This document shows positions 16,713 to 26,845 of a DNA stretch of 64,000 nt, one piece after another (position 1 is the stretch's first letter; every line of letters starts with the position of its first letter). The DNA lies in the NCBI GenBank assembly GCA_030532685.1, contig JAUNKN010000001.1, positions 62,001-126,000 of the forward strand. Direction: 5' to 3'. A program made the translations under genes and the position numbers. The notes beneath the pieces are model-generated. The model saw nothing but the letters and a program-made list of their open reading frames with translations, did no database searches and was not told where the DNA came from. This DNA is from Bacteroidales bacterium. GTDB lineage: Bacteria; Bacteroidota; Bacteroidia; Bacteroidales; Bacteroidaceae.

Positions 16713-19259
16713 TTATTCGTTTTCTGTAATGGGCGTTTCGGAAGAGGGATGTTCTGTATCGAGAATTTCTGTGCTATCTTGATTCTCCTCTTCTGTAGGC
16801 ACCTGGCATACACTGCTGATGACGTCGTTACGCTTTTGCAGATCAATGAGCTTCACACCTTGTGTGGCACGTCCGCTCAAGCGCACATCAGAAACTTTGA
16901 GGCGAATGGCAACTCCACTTTTATTGATAATCATCAAATCTTCTTCCTCGGTTACGCTCTTTATGGCGACCACACGACCTGTCTTTTCCGTGATATTGAG
17001 CGTGCGTACTCCCTTCGTATTACGATTGGTCACACGGTACTCTTCCACATTACTGCGCTTACCAAAGCCCTGCTCACTCACAACGAGTACGGTCTCGGTT
17101 TCGGGATTGTTCACACAGACCATACCCACCACCTGATCGTCGCCTTCATCGAGAACCATTCCACGTACACCCGTGGCGTTGCGCCCCATGGTACGAATGA
17201 CATCTTCGTTGAAACGCACAGCACGGCCATTGCGATTAGCCATCACGATTTGGTCGCTTCCATTGGTGAGGACAACGCTCACCACGCGATCGTTGTCGTT
17301 GATATTGATGGCATTCACGCCATTGGTGCGAGGACGCGAATAATCTACTAAGCAGGTTTTCTTAACGATGCCTTGCTCGGTAGCAAAGACCACATAGTGC
17401 GACTTGCAGAAGTCTTCGTCGCGCAGTTTCCGAATGTGAAGACAAGCATTGATACGGTCTTCGGGATCAAGATTGAGAAGATTTTGAATGGCTCTTCCCT
17501 TGGACTGACGCGTTCCTTCTTCTATCTGATATACGGGTAACCAGTAGCAACGCCCCTTGGCAGTGAAGAAGAGCATCGTGTTGTGCATCGTAGCATGATA
17601 GATGTGCTCGATAAAGTCCTGATCGCGAGTGGTGCCTCCCTTGGCCCCGACTCCACCTCGTCCTTGTGCACGGAACTCATCGAGGGAAGTACGCTTGATA
17701 TAGCCCATGTGACTAATGGTGATGACAACTTCATCGTCCGCATAGAAATCCTCGGCATTGAAGTTCGTCATGTCGGGCAAGATTTCTGTCTTGCGCTCGT
17801 CACCGTAAGCAACCTTGACCTCGAGCAGCTCTTCCTTAATGATTTGGCGGCAAAGTTCGGGTTCGGTAAGGATACGATTATAGTAGGCTATTTTTTGTTC
17901 CAAATCGGCATACTCTTCACGCAATTTTTCCTGCTGCAAACCAGTGAGTTGTCCCAAGCGCATTTCGACGATGGATCGTGCCTGCAACTCATCGAGTTCA
18001 AAACGCTTCATGAGGTTTTCCTGTGCTTCCTGGGTCGTTTTAGAAGCTCGGATAATGCGTACCACTTCGTCGATATTGTCGGAAGCGATGATGAGGCCTC
18101 GCAAAATGTGTTGACGCTCTTCGGCCTTGCGCAGCTGGTAGCGTGTGCGGCGAATCACGACGTCGTTGCGGTGCTCCACAAAATAGCGCAGGCACTCCTT
18201 GAGCGAGAGGAGCTGGGGGCGCATTTTGGCGGGATGGGTACCCGCGATGGGAACGAGGGCTATGCAGTTTACAGCAAAGCTCGTTTGTAAGCCCGTCATC
18301 TTATAGAGCTTATTGAGCACTACGTTGGCATTTTGTCCACGTTTCACATCGACCACGATGCGCATGCCCTGCCGGTCGCTCTCGTCATTGACGTTGGTGA
18401 TGCCCTCGATTTTTTTCTCGTTGGAGAGTTGCGCTATGTTTTTGCAGAGCTCTGCCGTATTGGTTCCGTAGGGAACAGCCGAAATAACAATTTTATCGTG
18501 TAGAGCTCCTGCTTCAATTTCGGCTTTTGCCCGCATCATAATGCGTCCGCGTCCTGTTTCGTAAGCGCTACGGATGCCGGCATTGTCCATGATGTAGGCT
18601 CCTGTTGGAAAGTCGGGGCCTTTGATGTGCTGCATCAGCCCTTCGATTTCAATCTCGGGATTGTCGATGTAGGCCACACAACCATCAATAACTTCAGAGA
18701 GATTGTGGGTGGGTACATTGGTGGCCATACCCACCGCAATACCTGTAGCACCATTGATGAGGAAGGAGGGAATACGAGTGGGCAACACTGAAGGCTCATC
18801 GCGGGAATTGTCGTAGTTACGATTCATATCGACGGTTTCCTTGTCGATGTCCTGCATCATAGCTTCGCCCACAAGACTGAGCTTTGCTTCAGTGTAACGC
18901 ATGGCAGCAGCTCCGTCGCCATCCATGGAACCAAAGTTTCCTTGTCCAATAACGAGTGGATAGCGCATGGCCCAAGGTTGTGCCATGCGCACAAGTGCAC
19001 CATAAACGGAGCTATCACCATGAGGGTGGTATTTACCCAAGACATCGCCCACAATTGCTGCTGACTTCTTCGTTGGCTTGTCGTGGGTGTGTCCGCCTTC
19101 CAACATTCCGAAAAGAATGCGTCGGTGCACAGGCTTGAAACCATCGCGCACATCGGGGAGAGCACGGCTCACGATGACCGACATCGAATAGTCGATATAA
19201 GAGGACTTCATTTCCTCCTCAATGTTCACTTGCTTAATTCTGTCTACTTCTTCAATCAT
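16713..19259 (-). CDS. gyrA: DNA gyrase subunit A
   Basis: Breakage-reunion subunit of gyrase, which adds negative supercoils with GyrB. The 848-residue product starts MIEEVDRIKQVNIEEEMKSS. The catalytic tyrosine is Tyr122 in AAAMRYTEAKLS, the quinolone pocket is HPHGDSSVYG (residues 79-87), and the coiled coil and DNA gate follow. The C-terminal beta-pinwheel includes the GyrA-box-like AQGRGGVGAKGG and repeats such as VSEQGFGKRSNVEEYRVTNR, which marks it as GyrA rather than ParC. Numbering equals E. coli through the active site; position 83 is Ser, position 87 is Gly. The acidic tail ends ETPITENE. The longer frame (to 19289) adds 10 unsupported codons. Confidence 0.96.
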   Translation of the reverse strand: MIEEVDRIKQVNIEEEMKSSYIDYSMSVIVSRALPDVRDGFKPVHRRILFGMLEGGHTHDKPTKKSAAIVGDVLGKYHPHGDSSVYGALVRMAQPWAMRYPLVIGQGNFGSMDGDGAAAMRYTEAKLSLVGEAMMQDIDKETVDMNRNYDNSRDEPSVLPTRIPSFLINGATGIAVGMATNVPTHNLSEVIDGCVAYIDNPEIEIEGLMQHIKGPDFPTGAYIMDNAGIRSAYETGRGRIMMRAKAEIEAGALHDKIVISAVPYGTNTAELCKNIAQLSNEKKIEGITNVNDESDRQGMRIVVDVKRGQNANVVLNKLYKMTGLQTSFAVNCIALVPIAGTHPAKMRPQLLSLKECLRYFVEHRNDVVIRRTRYQLRKAEERQHILRGLIIASDNIDEVVRIIRASKTTQEAQENLMKRFELDELQARSIVEMRLGQLTGLQQEKLREEYADLEQKIAYYNRILTEPELCRQIIKEELLEVKVAYGDERKTEILPDMTNFNAEDFYADDEVVITISHMGYIKRTSLDEFRAQGRGGVGAKGGTTRDQDFIEHIYHATMHNTMLFFTAKGRCYWLPVYQIEEGTRQSKGRAIQNLLNLDPEDRINACLHIRKLRDEDFCKSHYVVFATEQGIVKKTCLVDYSRPRTNGVNAININDNDRVVSVVLTNGSDQIVMANRNGRAVRFNEDVIRTMGRNATGVRGMVLDEGDDQVVGMVCVNNPETETVLVVSEQGFGKRSNVEEYRVTNRNTKGVRTLNITEKTGRVVAIKSVTEEEDLMIINKSGVAIRLKVSDVRLSGRATQGVKLIDLQKRNDVISSVCQVPTEEENQDSTEILDTEHPSSETPITENE

Positions 19260-19331
19260 TGTACTTTTCAATTTGCACACGCGAAGCATCTATCTTTGTA
19301 GACTCGCTCTAACGTGGCTTCTATTGCTCTG

Positions 19332-19339
19332 CAAATATA
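19332..19339 (-). promoter_or_regulatory. candidate -7 element for gyrA
   Basis: TATATTTG on the minus strand 73 bases before the gyrA start matches TAnnTTTG. No TTTG-like element is found at the proper distance. Confidence 0.4.
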
Positions 19340-19502
19340 GCGATTTTAAATAAAAGGGTTTCTTCTTTGTTCTCGTTTTTTCTTGCGAATTTGATTTTAA
19401 GACTATTTTTAGCCCTTCTGGCGGAGTTTCGACCAATTTTATCTCAACCCAATCCTCTTTCGGAAATATGCTAATCAGACAAACGAACGCCTCTCTTGAG
19501 TC
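19340..19502. other. intergenic stretch without gene
   Basis: Left part of the divergent gyrA/dapA spacer, AT-rich, with no supported gene. The remaining spacer holds repeat copy B (19503-19594), another featureless stretch (19595-19821) and the dapA promoter. I saw no cluster of DnaA boxes here. Confidence 0.5.
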
Positions 19503-19594
19503 GAGGAATTTCTACGTGGGACGTAGATTTTTTTACGTGGGACGCAGAAATTCCTGCGTCCCACGTAGGATTTTCTACAACGCACGTAGATTTT
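19503..19594. repeat. CCCACGTAG palindromic repeat, copy B
   Basis: Three to four tandem modules. The central hairpin is a perfect 14-bp stem, TACGTGGGACGCAG (19534-19547) and CTGCGTCCCACGTA (19554-19567), with loop AAATTC. Compared with other copies (GACGTAG), GACGCAG here is matched by CTGCGTC on the other arm, a compensatory change. The right part, CCCACGTAGGATTTTCTACA, continues as ACGCACGTAGA, resembling copy F. Confidence 0.87.
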
Positions 19595-19821
19595 TAGGAT
19601 TTTACTCGCTTGATATTTCCCCTCGTCGCTTGCGTTCTTTCTTGCTCTCTTCGAAATCTGCAACGCGAGAACTTTCATTGTTCTCCCATTAATATCGTTT
19701 CGTTTTTTCTCCTCAACCTTTGAAAATACTACTTCTTCATAACGGTAGAGAGGAGAGACTGTGTTTTTTACGTTTCTCCCTTATTCTCGACGGAGAATGC
19801 TTTACGATTACTCAATATTCT

Positions 19822-19853
19822 ATTGGCGGGTTGAAAACTAAATAGTATTTTTG
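19822..19853 (+). promoter_or_regulatory. dapA promoter (ATTG-N20-TATTTTTG)
   Basis: ATTG at 19822-19825, 20 bases, TATTTTTG at 19846-19853. Transcription would begin near 19858, giving a leader of about 65 bases before dapA. I see no known lysine-riboswitch features in that short leader. Confidence 0.65.
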
Positions 19854-19923
19854 CAGCAATAATCTATACAAACATCACGAAGTAGTACATTGTGATTCCT
19901 CATTTCTAAAAAAACGCGGCATA

Positions 19924-20811
19924 ATGAGAACAAACCCCTTTCAAGGTCTGGGCGTTGCGGTCGTAACGCCTTTCACGCCCGAAGGCGACGTCGATTTTTA
20001 CGCACTGCGCGAGCTCATCCATCGTCTCATCGAGGGGGGCGTAGATTATTTGTGTGTGTTGGGTACGACGGCCGAGACTCCAACCCTCAGCACCGACGAA
20101 AAAGAGCGTATTGTAGAAGTATTTGTCGATACTGTGGCTGGCCGCGTTCCTCTCCTTTTGGGCTGTGGAGGCAACAATACCGATGTGGTGTGTGCCTTTC
20201 TCGAAAATACCGATTTTGAAGGAATCGATGGGGTACTCGTCGTTACTCCTTACTACAACAAACCAACCCAAGAGGGGCTCTATCGCCACTACGCCGCGGT
20301 GAGCAAGAGTTCACCAGTTCCTGTAGTACTCTATAATGTGCCAGGACGTACGGGAGTCAATATGCTTCCCGAGACGACTTTGCGCATTGCCCGGGATTTC
20401 GACAACGTGGTCGCAATCAAAGAAGCCAGTGGTATGCTTATGCAAATCGACGACATCATCTCGGAGGCTCCTGAAGGTTTTGAAGTCATCAGCGGAGACG
20501 ATTCTCTCACACTATCTTTGATGAACCTCGGTGCCGTTGGTGTTATTTCCGTTGTTGGCAATGCTTTCCCCACTGCCATGTCGGAGTTGGTGCATCTTTT
20601 GCAAAAGGGACATCGAGAAGAAGCTTTGGCCATTCATCGAGAGTTGCGCCCGATTTGTCGTTTGGCTTTTGCCGAAGGTAACCCCTCGGGTATAAAATGC
20701 ATGATGGCACTGCGTGAAGAATTGGCCAATGTGGTACGTCTCCCGCTGTTAGAGGTTTCACCTGCCACCGAAAGTAAAATTGTGGCCGCTCTTGATAAGT
20801 TTGCGCTCTAA
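19924..20811 (+). CDS. dapA: 4-hydroxy-tetrahydrodipicolinate synthase
   Basis: Condenses pyruvate with aspartate semialdehyde, the first committed step to diaminopimelate and lysine. The 295-residue TIM barrel has the Schiff-base Lys166 in VAIKEASG, catalytic Tyr137 and Arg142 in LYNVPGRTG, and GTTAETPTL (residues 47-55) where most members have GTTGE; the Gly-to-Ala change is mild. Length is standard. It supplies meso-DAP for peptidoglycan. A 53-base gap to the porin gene allows co-transcription. Members of this fold include N-acetylneuraminate lyases, but the TTAE/YNVPGRTG set supports DapA. Confidence 0.94.
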   Translation: MRTNPFQGLGVAVVTPFTPEGDVDFYALRELIHRLIEGGVDYLCVLGTTAETPTLSTDEKERIVEVFVDTVAGRVPLLLGCGGNNTDVVCAFLENTDFEGIDGVLVVTPYYNKPTQEGLYRHYAAVSKSSPVPVVLYNVPGRTGVNMLPETTLRIARDFDNVVAIKEASGMLMQIDDIISEAPEGFEVISGDDSLTLSLMNLGAVGVISVVGNAFPTAMSELVHLLQKGHREEALAIHRELRPICRLAFAEGNPSGIKCMMALREELANVVRLPLLEVSPATESKIVAALDKFAL

Positions 20812-20864
20812 CTGTCACAGACTTTACTCTTCGAGGTAGTGCTTCTTTTTCTTTATCTCCTCGC

Positions 20865-22997
20865 ATGAAATCTTATTTTCGTTCCCTCTTTCCTTTCACG
20901 ATAAGCATCGCAATGGCGATGCTTTTTGTCATTAAAGCTACGGCACAGTTTCCACGCCTTTCTGGTAATTTTGGCCAGGGAGGTAGTAGTCGATCTCGGC
21001 AAGGTAATAGCAGCGATAGCCTCGATGAGAAGAGCGTCCCTAAGGGGCTCTTTGTGTGGACTATCGATGAACGATTTGGTAACATTACGCCGCAGCGTCC
21101 TGATACGCTCATGACTCATTTTCAAAACCACAATTATACCGAAGGGACATGGGGCGATTATAATTTTACAGGAAATTTGGGAGGTCCACGCGTTGCCCGT
21201 ATTCATCAAGGACAAGCGGCCTTTCAGCAATCCCCATTCGTCTTCTTATCTCCCTACGATTGGTTCCTGCGTCCTGTTCAAGCATTTACCTTTACCAATA
21301 CGAAATCTCCACTTGCTACGCTCACCTACGATATGGCAGGTAGCAAGGTGGATGGCGACGACCATCTCAGCGCCCGCTTTGCCACCAATATCAACAAGCG
21401 TGCGGGTATAGGATTTACAGCCAACTACATTTATGGTTTGGGCTATTATCGCAACAACAATCACTCCTCTTTGGGAGGTAATCTCTATGGTTCGTATCGT
21501 GGCGATCGCTATCAGATGCACGCAATCGTGGGTACCAATCATATCAAGAACTTAGAAAATGGAGGACTGGAAAGCGATGCTTATGTGAATAACCCAGAGA
21601 GCTTCTCGACCAACTATTCACCCGCAGATATGCCTGTGCGTTTGGAGGGAGTGCGCAATACCATCAATCTGGATCGTCTTTTTCTCTCGCATCGCTATTC
21701 TGTGGGATTTTATGAGTTTGTCGATCATACGGGGCGAGTAGTGGGACGAAAAGAGCGCAATCTACTTCCTCAGGCGACCGATAGCGTAGATAGTACAAGC
21801 ATAGCCCTTATGAGCGATACGACATTGCAGCGACGTTTTGTGCCTGTAGCTGCTGCCATTCACACGCTCAAGGTCGAAAATGGCGATCGCCGTTTTTCGG
21901 ACAATGCGAAGCACGATAAGTACTTTGCTCACTATTATACCGAGGGGGAAAACACTAAGGCCAAAGACGATGCTTCTCACCTATCTATCCAAAATACCTT
22001 TGCCTTGGAAATGCAAGAAGGCTTTCGTCCTTGGGTAAAGACGGGAATGCGCCTCTTTGCCAAACACGAATTGGCTCGTTTCACCCTCCCCAATAAACAG
22101 AGCATATTAGAACACACCACGCTCAACTACATTACACTCGGAGCACAACTGGTACGCCAAAAAGCACACTTGCTTCGTTATAATGTGATCGGAGAAATGC
22201 GCACCACGGGCGACGATTGGGGAGAGTTTAACCTAGAGGGTAACATCGGCTTGAATTTTCGCCTACGCTCCGATAGCCTGCGACTCATTGCTGGAGGCTA
22301 TGTACGCAATGAGCAAGTACCCTATTTCCTGCGTCATCATCATGGGCGCAATGCTTGGTGGGACAAAGATTTTGACAAAACTTTTAGAGCACGTTTGGAG
22401 GGTACGCTCGCTTTTCGCCGCACACGTCTGTCAGTGGGAGTAGAAAGTATTCAGAACTATGCTTTCTTACAAGAAACTCAACTCGCGGCTACTCCTCCCA
22501 CAAGTGCCACGATGAAATATGGAGTTGTGGCAGAACAAAGTAGCAAAAATCTCCAAGTGGTAAGCGCTGCGTTGCATCAGGATTTCACATGGGGCATCTT
22601 CAATTGGGAAAACAAGATTACGCTACAAAAGAGTAGCGAAGAGAATATGCTCCCTCTTCCTTTACTCAACGTATGGAGCAATGCTTACTTGCGTTTTAAG
22701 CTGGCAGGCGTTTTGGATACCGAATTGGGAGCTGATGTACGTTATTTTACGCGTTACTATGCTCCTACTTATAGCGTCGCAGTGGGACAATATGCTCTAC
22801 AAGATTCTCAACAACGTGTCGCCATAGGAAATTATCCTTGGATCAATGCCTACCTCAATTTCATGCTTAAAGGCGTACGTTTCTACGTTGCTTATTCGCA
22901 TGTCAATCAAGGGGCTGGCAATTACTTCCTCGTACCTCATTATCCTACCAACGAGCGTACCCTACGATTTGGTGTGAGTTGGAATTTCTACAATTAA
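20865..22997 (+). CDS. putative outer-membrane porin (porin_10-like)
   Basis: A 710-residue beta-barrel protein with a signal peptide (FPFTISIAMAMLFVIKATA, then QFPRLSG) and a Gly/Ser/Arg-rich stretch before the barrel. Alternating aromatic/hydrophobic strands (SARFATNINKRAGIGFTANY, GLGYYRNNNHSSLGGNLYGS) run to the C-terminus, which ends GVSWNFYN in the final strand. The motif set (ERFGNITPQRPDTL..HNYTEGTWGDYNFTGNLGGP) fits the Bacteroidetes putative porin family. It should sit in the outer membrane; the solute is unknown. It lies 7 bases before dnaE, an unusual but clear gene pair. Confidence 0.85.
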   Translation: MKSYFRSLFPFTISIAMAMLFVIKATAQFPRLSGNFGQGGSSRSRQGNSSDSLDEKSVPKGLFVWTIDERFGNITPQRPDTLMTHFQNHNYTEGTWGDYNFTGNLGGPRVARIHQGQAAFQQSPFVFLSPYDWFLRPVQAFTFTNTKSPLATLTYDMAGSKVDGDDHLSARFATNINKRAGIGFTANYIYGLGYYRNNNHSSLGGNLYGSYRGDRYQMHAIVGTNHIKNLENGGLESDAYVNNPESFSTNYSPADMPVRLEGVRNTINLDRLFLSHRYSVGFYEFVDHTGRVVGRKERNLLPQATDSVDSTSIALMSDTTLQRRFVPVAAAIHTLKVENGDRRFSDNAKHDKYFAHYYTEGENTKAKDDASHLSIQNTFALEMQEGFRPWVKTGMRLFAKHELARFTLPNKQSILEHTTLNYITLGAQLVRQKAHLLRYNVIGEMRTTGDDWGEFNLEGNIGLNFRLRSDSLRLIAGGYVRNEQVPYFLRHHHGRNAWWDKDFDKTFRARLEGTLAFRRTRLSVGVESIQNYAFLQETQLAATPPTSATMKYGVVAEQSSKNLQVVSAALHQDFTWGIFNWENKITLQKSSEENMLPLPLLNVWSNAYLRFKLAGVLDTELGADVRYFTRYYAPTYSVAVGQYALQDSQQRVAIGNYPWINAYLNFMLKGVRFYVAYSHVNQGAGNYFLVPHYPTNERTLRFGVSWNFYN

Positions 22998-23004
22998 TTT
23001 TACT

Positions 23005-26000
23005 ATGTATCCTTTCGTCCATTTGCATGTGCATTCTCAATATTCCATACTCGATGGTCAAGCCTCTATCCCTCGATTGGTAGACAAAGCCATCAAGGAT
23101 GGAATGCGTGGTATGGCGTTGACCGATCATGGTAGCATGATGGGCATCAAAGACTTTTTCAACTATACCAATAAAGTATGCGGCAAGGCGCGCAAGGAGG
23201 TGAAAGGGGCTCAAACCAGACTGGTTGCTCTTCACGAAGGTGCAGCTCCTGATGAAGGGAAGAGCAAGGAAGAATGCATCGCAGAGTGCGAGGCCATTAT
23301 TGCTAAGAACAAAACCGCTGCAGAATTTAAGCCCATTTTTGGTTGTGAAATGTACGTAGCGCGTCGCAAGAAAGAGCTAAAAGAAACCAAAGAGGATCGT
23401 AGTGGTTGGCACCTCGTGGTCTTGGCAAAAAATGAAGTGGGCTATCATAACCTCATCAAACTGGTAAGTCGCTCATGGGTCGATGGCTTTTACATGCGTC
23501 CTCGCACAGACAAGGAAGACTTGGAGCGTTTCAGCGAAGGGCTCATTGTTAGCTCCGCTTGTTTGGGAGGAGAAATTCCCCGTAAGGTGCTCGACGGCAA
23601 TATGGAAGCTGCTGAGGAGGCAGTGTTATGGTTTAAGCGTGTATTTGGCGAAGACTACTATCTTGAGCTCCAACGCCACAAAGTAACCGATCCCGCTGTA
23701 CGAGCTAATCGTGGCACCTATCCTCTCCAAGAGAAGAGCAATGCTGCGCTTATAGAATTGGGGCGCAAACATAATGTAAAAATCATTGCCACCAACGATT
23801 CTCACTTTGTGGACGAAGAGAATGGCGAGTCGCACGACCGTCTTATTTGTCTTTCCACGGGGCGTTTTTTGAGCGATGAGAGCCGTATGCTCTATACCAA
23901 GCAAGAATGGTTCAAGACGCAAGCCGAAATGAACGAGGTGTTTGCCGACCTTCCTGAAGCCTTGCTCAATACCCAAGAGATTGTAGACAAAGTAGAGCTA
24001 TACAGCATCGACCACGGCCCCATCATGCCTAACTTCGAAATTCCTGAAGATTTTGGTACAGAAGAGGAATACCGTGCTCGATTTACGGAAGAGGACCTTT
24101 ACAATGAGTTTACACAAGATGAGAACGGCAACGTAGTCCTTTCGCGCGAAGAAGGAGAGGATAAAATCAAGAAACTTGGTGGCTACGACAAACTTTATCG
24201 CATCAAGCTCGAAGCCGATTATTTGGCAAAAATAGCTTACGAAGGTGCCTATAAGCGTTATGGGCAACCACTGGACGAGGAAACAGACGAACGCATCAAG
24301 TTTGAACTGCACATCATGAAGACCATGGGTTTCCCAGGGTACTTCCTCATCGTGCAAGACTACATCAAAGTTGCCCGGGAAGAACTCGGAGTTCTCGTAG
24401 GGCCCGGTCGTGGATCGGCGGCGGGTAGTGCTGTAGCCTACTGTTTGCGCATCACCGATATCGACCCCATTAAGTACGATTTGCTATTTGAGCGTTTCCT
24501 CAATCCTGATCGTATTTCCCTACCCGATATTGACGTCGATTTCGACGATGACGGGCGTGGACGTGTGCTTAATTGGGTGACGGAAAAATATGGAGCCGAG
24601 AAGGTAGCTCACATCATTACTTATGGCACCATGGCTACAAAATCGGCCATTAAGGATGTTGCGCGCGTACAGCAACTTCCGCTCTACGAGAGCAATCGCT
24701 TGTGTAAACTCATTCCCGATAAGCTGCCCGAAGGCCCCGATGGCAAATCGCCTAAGATGAACTTGCCCAATGCCATCGCCGCTATTCCAGAGTTGCGTGA
24801 AGCAGAGGCTTCGCCAGACCCATTGCTACGGGATACCATCCGTTATGCCAAAATGCTCGAAGGCAATGTGCGCAATACGGGTGTGCATGCTTGTGGTATT
24901 ATCATTTGTCGCGACCCTATCAGCGATTGGGTTCCCGTTTCGACAGCCGACGACAAAGAAACGGGGGAGAAAGTCATTTGTACACAGTATGAAGGAAGCG
25001 TCATAGAGGAAACGGGACTTATCAAGATGGACTTTCTCGGCTTGAAGACGCTCTCTATCCTGCGTGAAGCTGTCGAAAATGTCCGTTATTCGTTGGGAAT
25101 CAAACTCGACGTGGATTGTTTCGACATCAATGACCCCGCGACTTACCAGCTCTACTCGGATGGACGTACAGTAGGTACTTTCCAATTTGAATCGCCAGGT
25201 ATGCAAAAATACTTGCGCGAACTCATGCCTACGACTTTTGAGGATCTCATTGCGATGAATGCCCTTTATCGCCCTGGTCCTATGGCTTATATCCCCGACT
25301 TTATCGATCGTAAGCATGGGCGCAAACCCATCACCTACGACCTGCCATGTATGGAGAAGTATCTCAAAGATACTTATGGTATCACCGTCTATCAAGAGCA
25401 AGTGATGTTACTCTCGCGTTTATTAGCCAATTTTACACGCGGTGAGAGCGACAATCTCCGAAAAGCGATGGGTAAGAAGCTCATTGACAAGCTGAATCAT
25501 ATGTATCCCAAGTTTGTCGAAGGAGGAATAAGCAACGGTCACGACCCTAAAATTCTTGAAAAAATTTGGACCGACTGGAAAGCTTTTGCTTCTTATGCTT
25601 TCAACAAGAGTCACGCAACCTGCTATTCATGGGTGGCTTACCAAACCGCCTATCTGAAAGCCAATTTCCCTGCTCAATATATGGCCGCGGTCATGAGCCG
25701 TTCACTAAGTAATATCGCCGATATCACGAAATTCTTAGACGAATGCAAATCGATGGGACTTACTTGTTTAGGGCCTGACGTCAACGAAAGTTATCACAAG
25801 TTTTCGGTCAATCATCTTAGCATTATACGTTTTGGATTGGGAGGTATCAAGGGAGTGGGCGAAAATGCCGTACAGGCCATCATCGACGAACGTAAACGAG
25901 GAGGCTTGTTCTCTTCTATCTATGATTTCTTTGAGCGTGTAAATCTCAACATTTGCAATCGCAAAAATCTCGAATGCTTAGCTTTGGCTGGAGCTTTCGA

Positions 26001-26838
26001 TGGTTTTGGCGAAGCTACTCGCGAGCAATTCTTTGCTCCCAACGATCAAGGCTATACCTTTATCGAAACACTGCTACAATATGGGCAACGAATGCAGCAA
26101 GAAAGTGCCGAAAGTGCCAATTCTCTATTTGGCGACATCGAAGCCGTCGAAGTGAGCAAGCCTAAACCTGTAGCAGTTTACAACAAATGGAGCGACTTAG
26201 AAAAACTCAATAAAGAGCGCGATCTCATTGGTATTTACATCAGCGGACACCCACTGGACGAATATGCCATTGTTGTCAATCATCTCTGTTCACTGCGTAT
26301 GCCCGATATCTCTGATCTTACTCCACATCTTAACCAAGACATCACTTTTGGAGGTATCGTGACCAACTCTGAAGAGCGTATTTCTCGTCGAGGAAGTGCT
26401 TTTGGCCGCGTACGCATCGAGGATTATGCAGGTGGAGGAGAGTTTGCTATTTTTGGCGATGAATGGGCTCAATTCAAAGGCTACTTCTCGGTGGGCAACT
26501 CTGTGTTCGTTCGTGCGAAAGTCTCTCCGCGTCGTTGGGGAGAAGGAGAGCCCGATCTTCACCTCACCGAAGTCTGCTGGCTCTCGGATATTAAAGACCA
26601 AAAGATACAAAGCTTGACGATACAAGCAGACCTCTCGGCTTTTGATGCCTCTTTGGTAGCCGAAATTGTCGATATGGTAAGCAATACGCAAGGGGATAGT
26701 GCTTTACATTTCCACATTCACGACCCCGAAAGTTCCAGTACTGTAACGCTCAGTAGTCAGCAATCACGCGTAAATGTGACCAACGAACTCATACGTTATA
26801 TAGAGGCTCATCCTGCGCTGAGCTACAAAATCAACTGA
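23005..26838 (+). CDS. dnaE: DNA polymerase III subunit alpha
   Basis: Replicative polymerase of 1277 residues. The PHP domain opens MYPFVHLHVHSQYSILDG with its His pair. Catalytic aspartates of the palm are in LPDIDVDFDDDGRGRV (about residues 505-518), and GPGRGSAAGSAVAYC precedes them. The helix-hairpin-helix region includes GIKGVGENAVQAI, and the OB fold is DITFGGIVTNSEERISRRGS..GRVRIEDYAGGGEFAIFG. The insert in PHP (AKTRLVALHEGAAPDEGKSKE-like region near residue 75) is typical of Bacteroidetes DnaE. The start is supported by the PHP motif beginning at once. It is 7 bases after the porin and 7 before the glycosyltransferase. Confidence 0.96.
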   Translation: MYPFVHLHVHSQYSILDGQASIPRLVDKAIKDGMRGMALTDHGSMMGIKDFFNYTNKVCGKARKEVKGAQTRLVALHEGAAPDEGKSKEECIAECEAIIAKNKTAAEFKPIFGCEMYVARRKKELKETKEDRSGWHLVVLAKNEVGYHNLIKLVSRSWVDGFYMRPRTDKEDLERFSEGLIVSSACLGGEIPRKVLDGNMEAAEEAVLWFKRVFGEDYYLELQRHKVTDPAVRANRGTYPLQEKSNAALIELGRKHNVKIIATNDSHFVDEENGESHDRLICLSTGRFLSDESRMLYTKQEWFKTQAEMNEVFADLPEALLNTQEIVDKVELYSIDHGPIMPNFEIPEDFGTEEEYRARFTEEDLYNEFTQDENGNVVLSREEGEDKIKKLGGYDKLYRIKLEADYLAKIAYEGAYKRYGQPLDEETDERIKFELHIMKTMGFPGYFLIVQDYIKVAREELGVLVGPGRGSAAGSAVAYCLRITDIDPIKYDLLFERFLNPDRISLPDIDVDFDDDGRGRVLNWVTEKYGAEKVAHIITYGTMATKSAIKDVARVQQLPLYESNRLCKLIPDKLPEGPDGKSPKMNLPNAIAAIPELREAEASPDPLLRDTIRYAKMLEGNVRNTGVHACGIIICRDPISDWVPVSTADDKETGEKVICTQYEGSVIEETGLIKMDFLGLKTLSILREAVENVRYSLGIKLDVDCFDINDPATYQLYSDGRTVGTFQFESPGMQKYLRELMPTTFEDLIAMNALYRPGPMAYIPDFIDRKHGRKPITYDLPCMEKYLKDTYGITVYQEQVMLLSRLLANFTRGESDNLRKAMGKKLIDKLNHMYPKFVEGGISNGHDPKILEKIWTDWKAFASYAFNKSHATCYSWVAYQTAYLKANFPAQYMAAVMSRSLSNIADITKFLDECKSMGLTCLGPDVNESYHKFSVNHLSIIRFGLGGIKGVGENAVQAIIDERKRGGLFSSIYDFFERVNLNICNRKNLECLALAGAFDGFGEATREQFFAPNDQGYTFIETLLQYGQRMQQESAESANSLFGDIEAVEVSKPKPVAVYNKWSDLEKLNKERDLIGIYISGHPLDEYAIVVNHLCSLRMPDISDLTPHLNQDITFGGIVTNSEERISRRGSAFGRVRIEDYAGGGEFAIFGDEWAQFKGYFSVGNSVFVRAKVSPRRWGEGEPDLHLTEVCWLSDIKDQKIQSLTIQADLSAFDASLVAEIVDMVSNTQGDSALHFHIHDPESSSTVTLSSQQSRVNVTNELIRYIEAHPALSYKIN

Positions 26839-26845
26839 TGCCGCG

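Noticed and set aside
19260..19923. Replication origin at the gyrA/dapA strand switch
   Set aside because: No DnaA-box cluster, dnaA or other origin gene seen; divergence alone is weak evidence.
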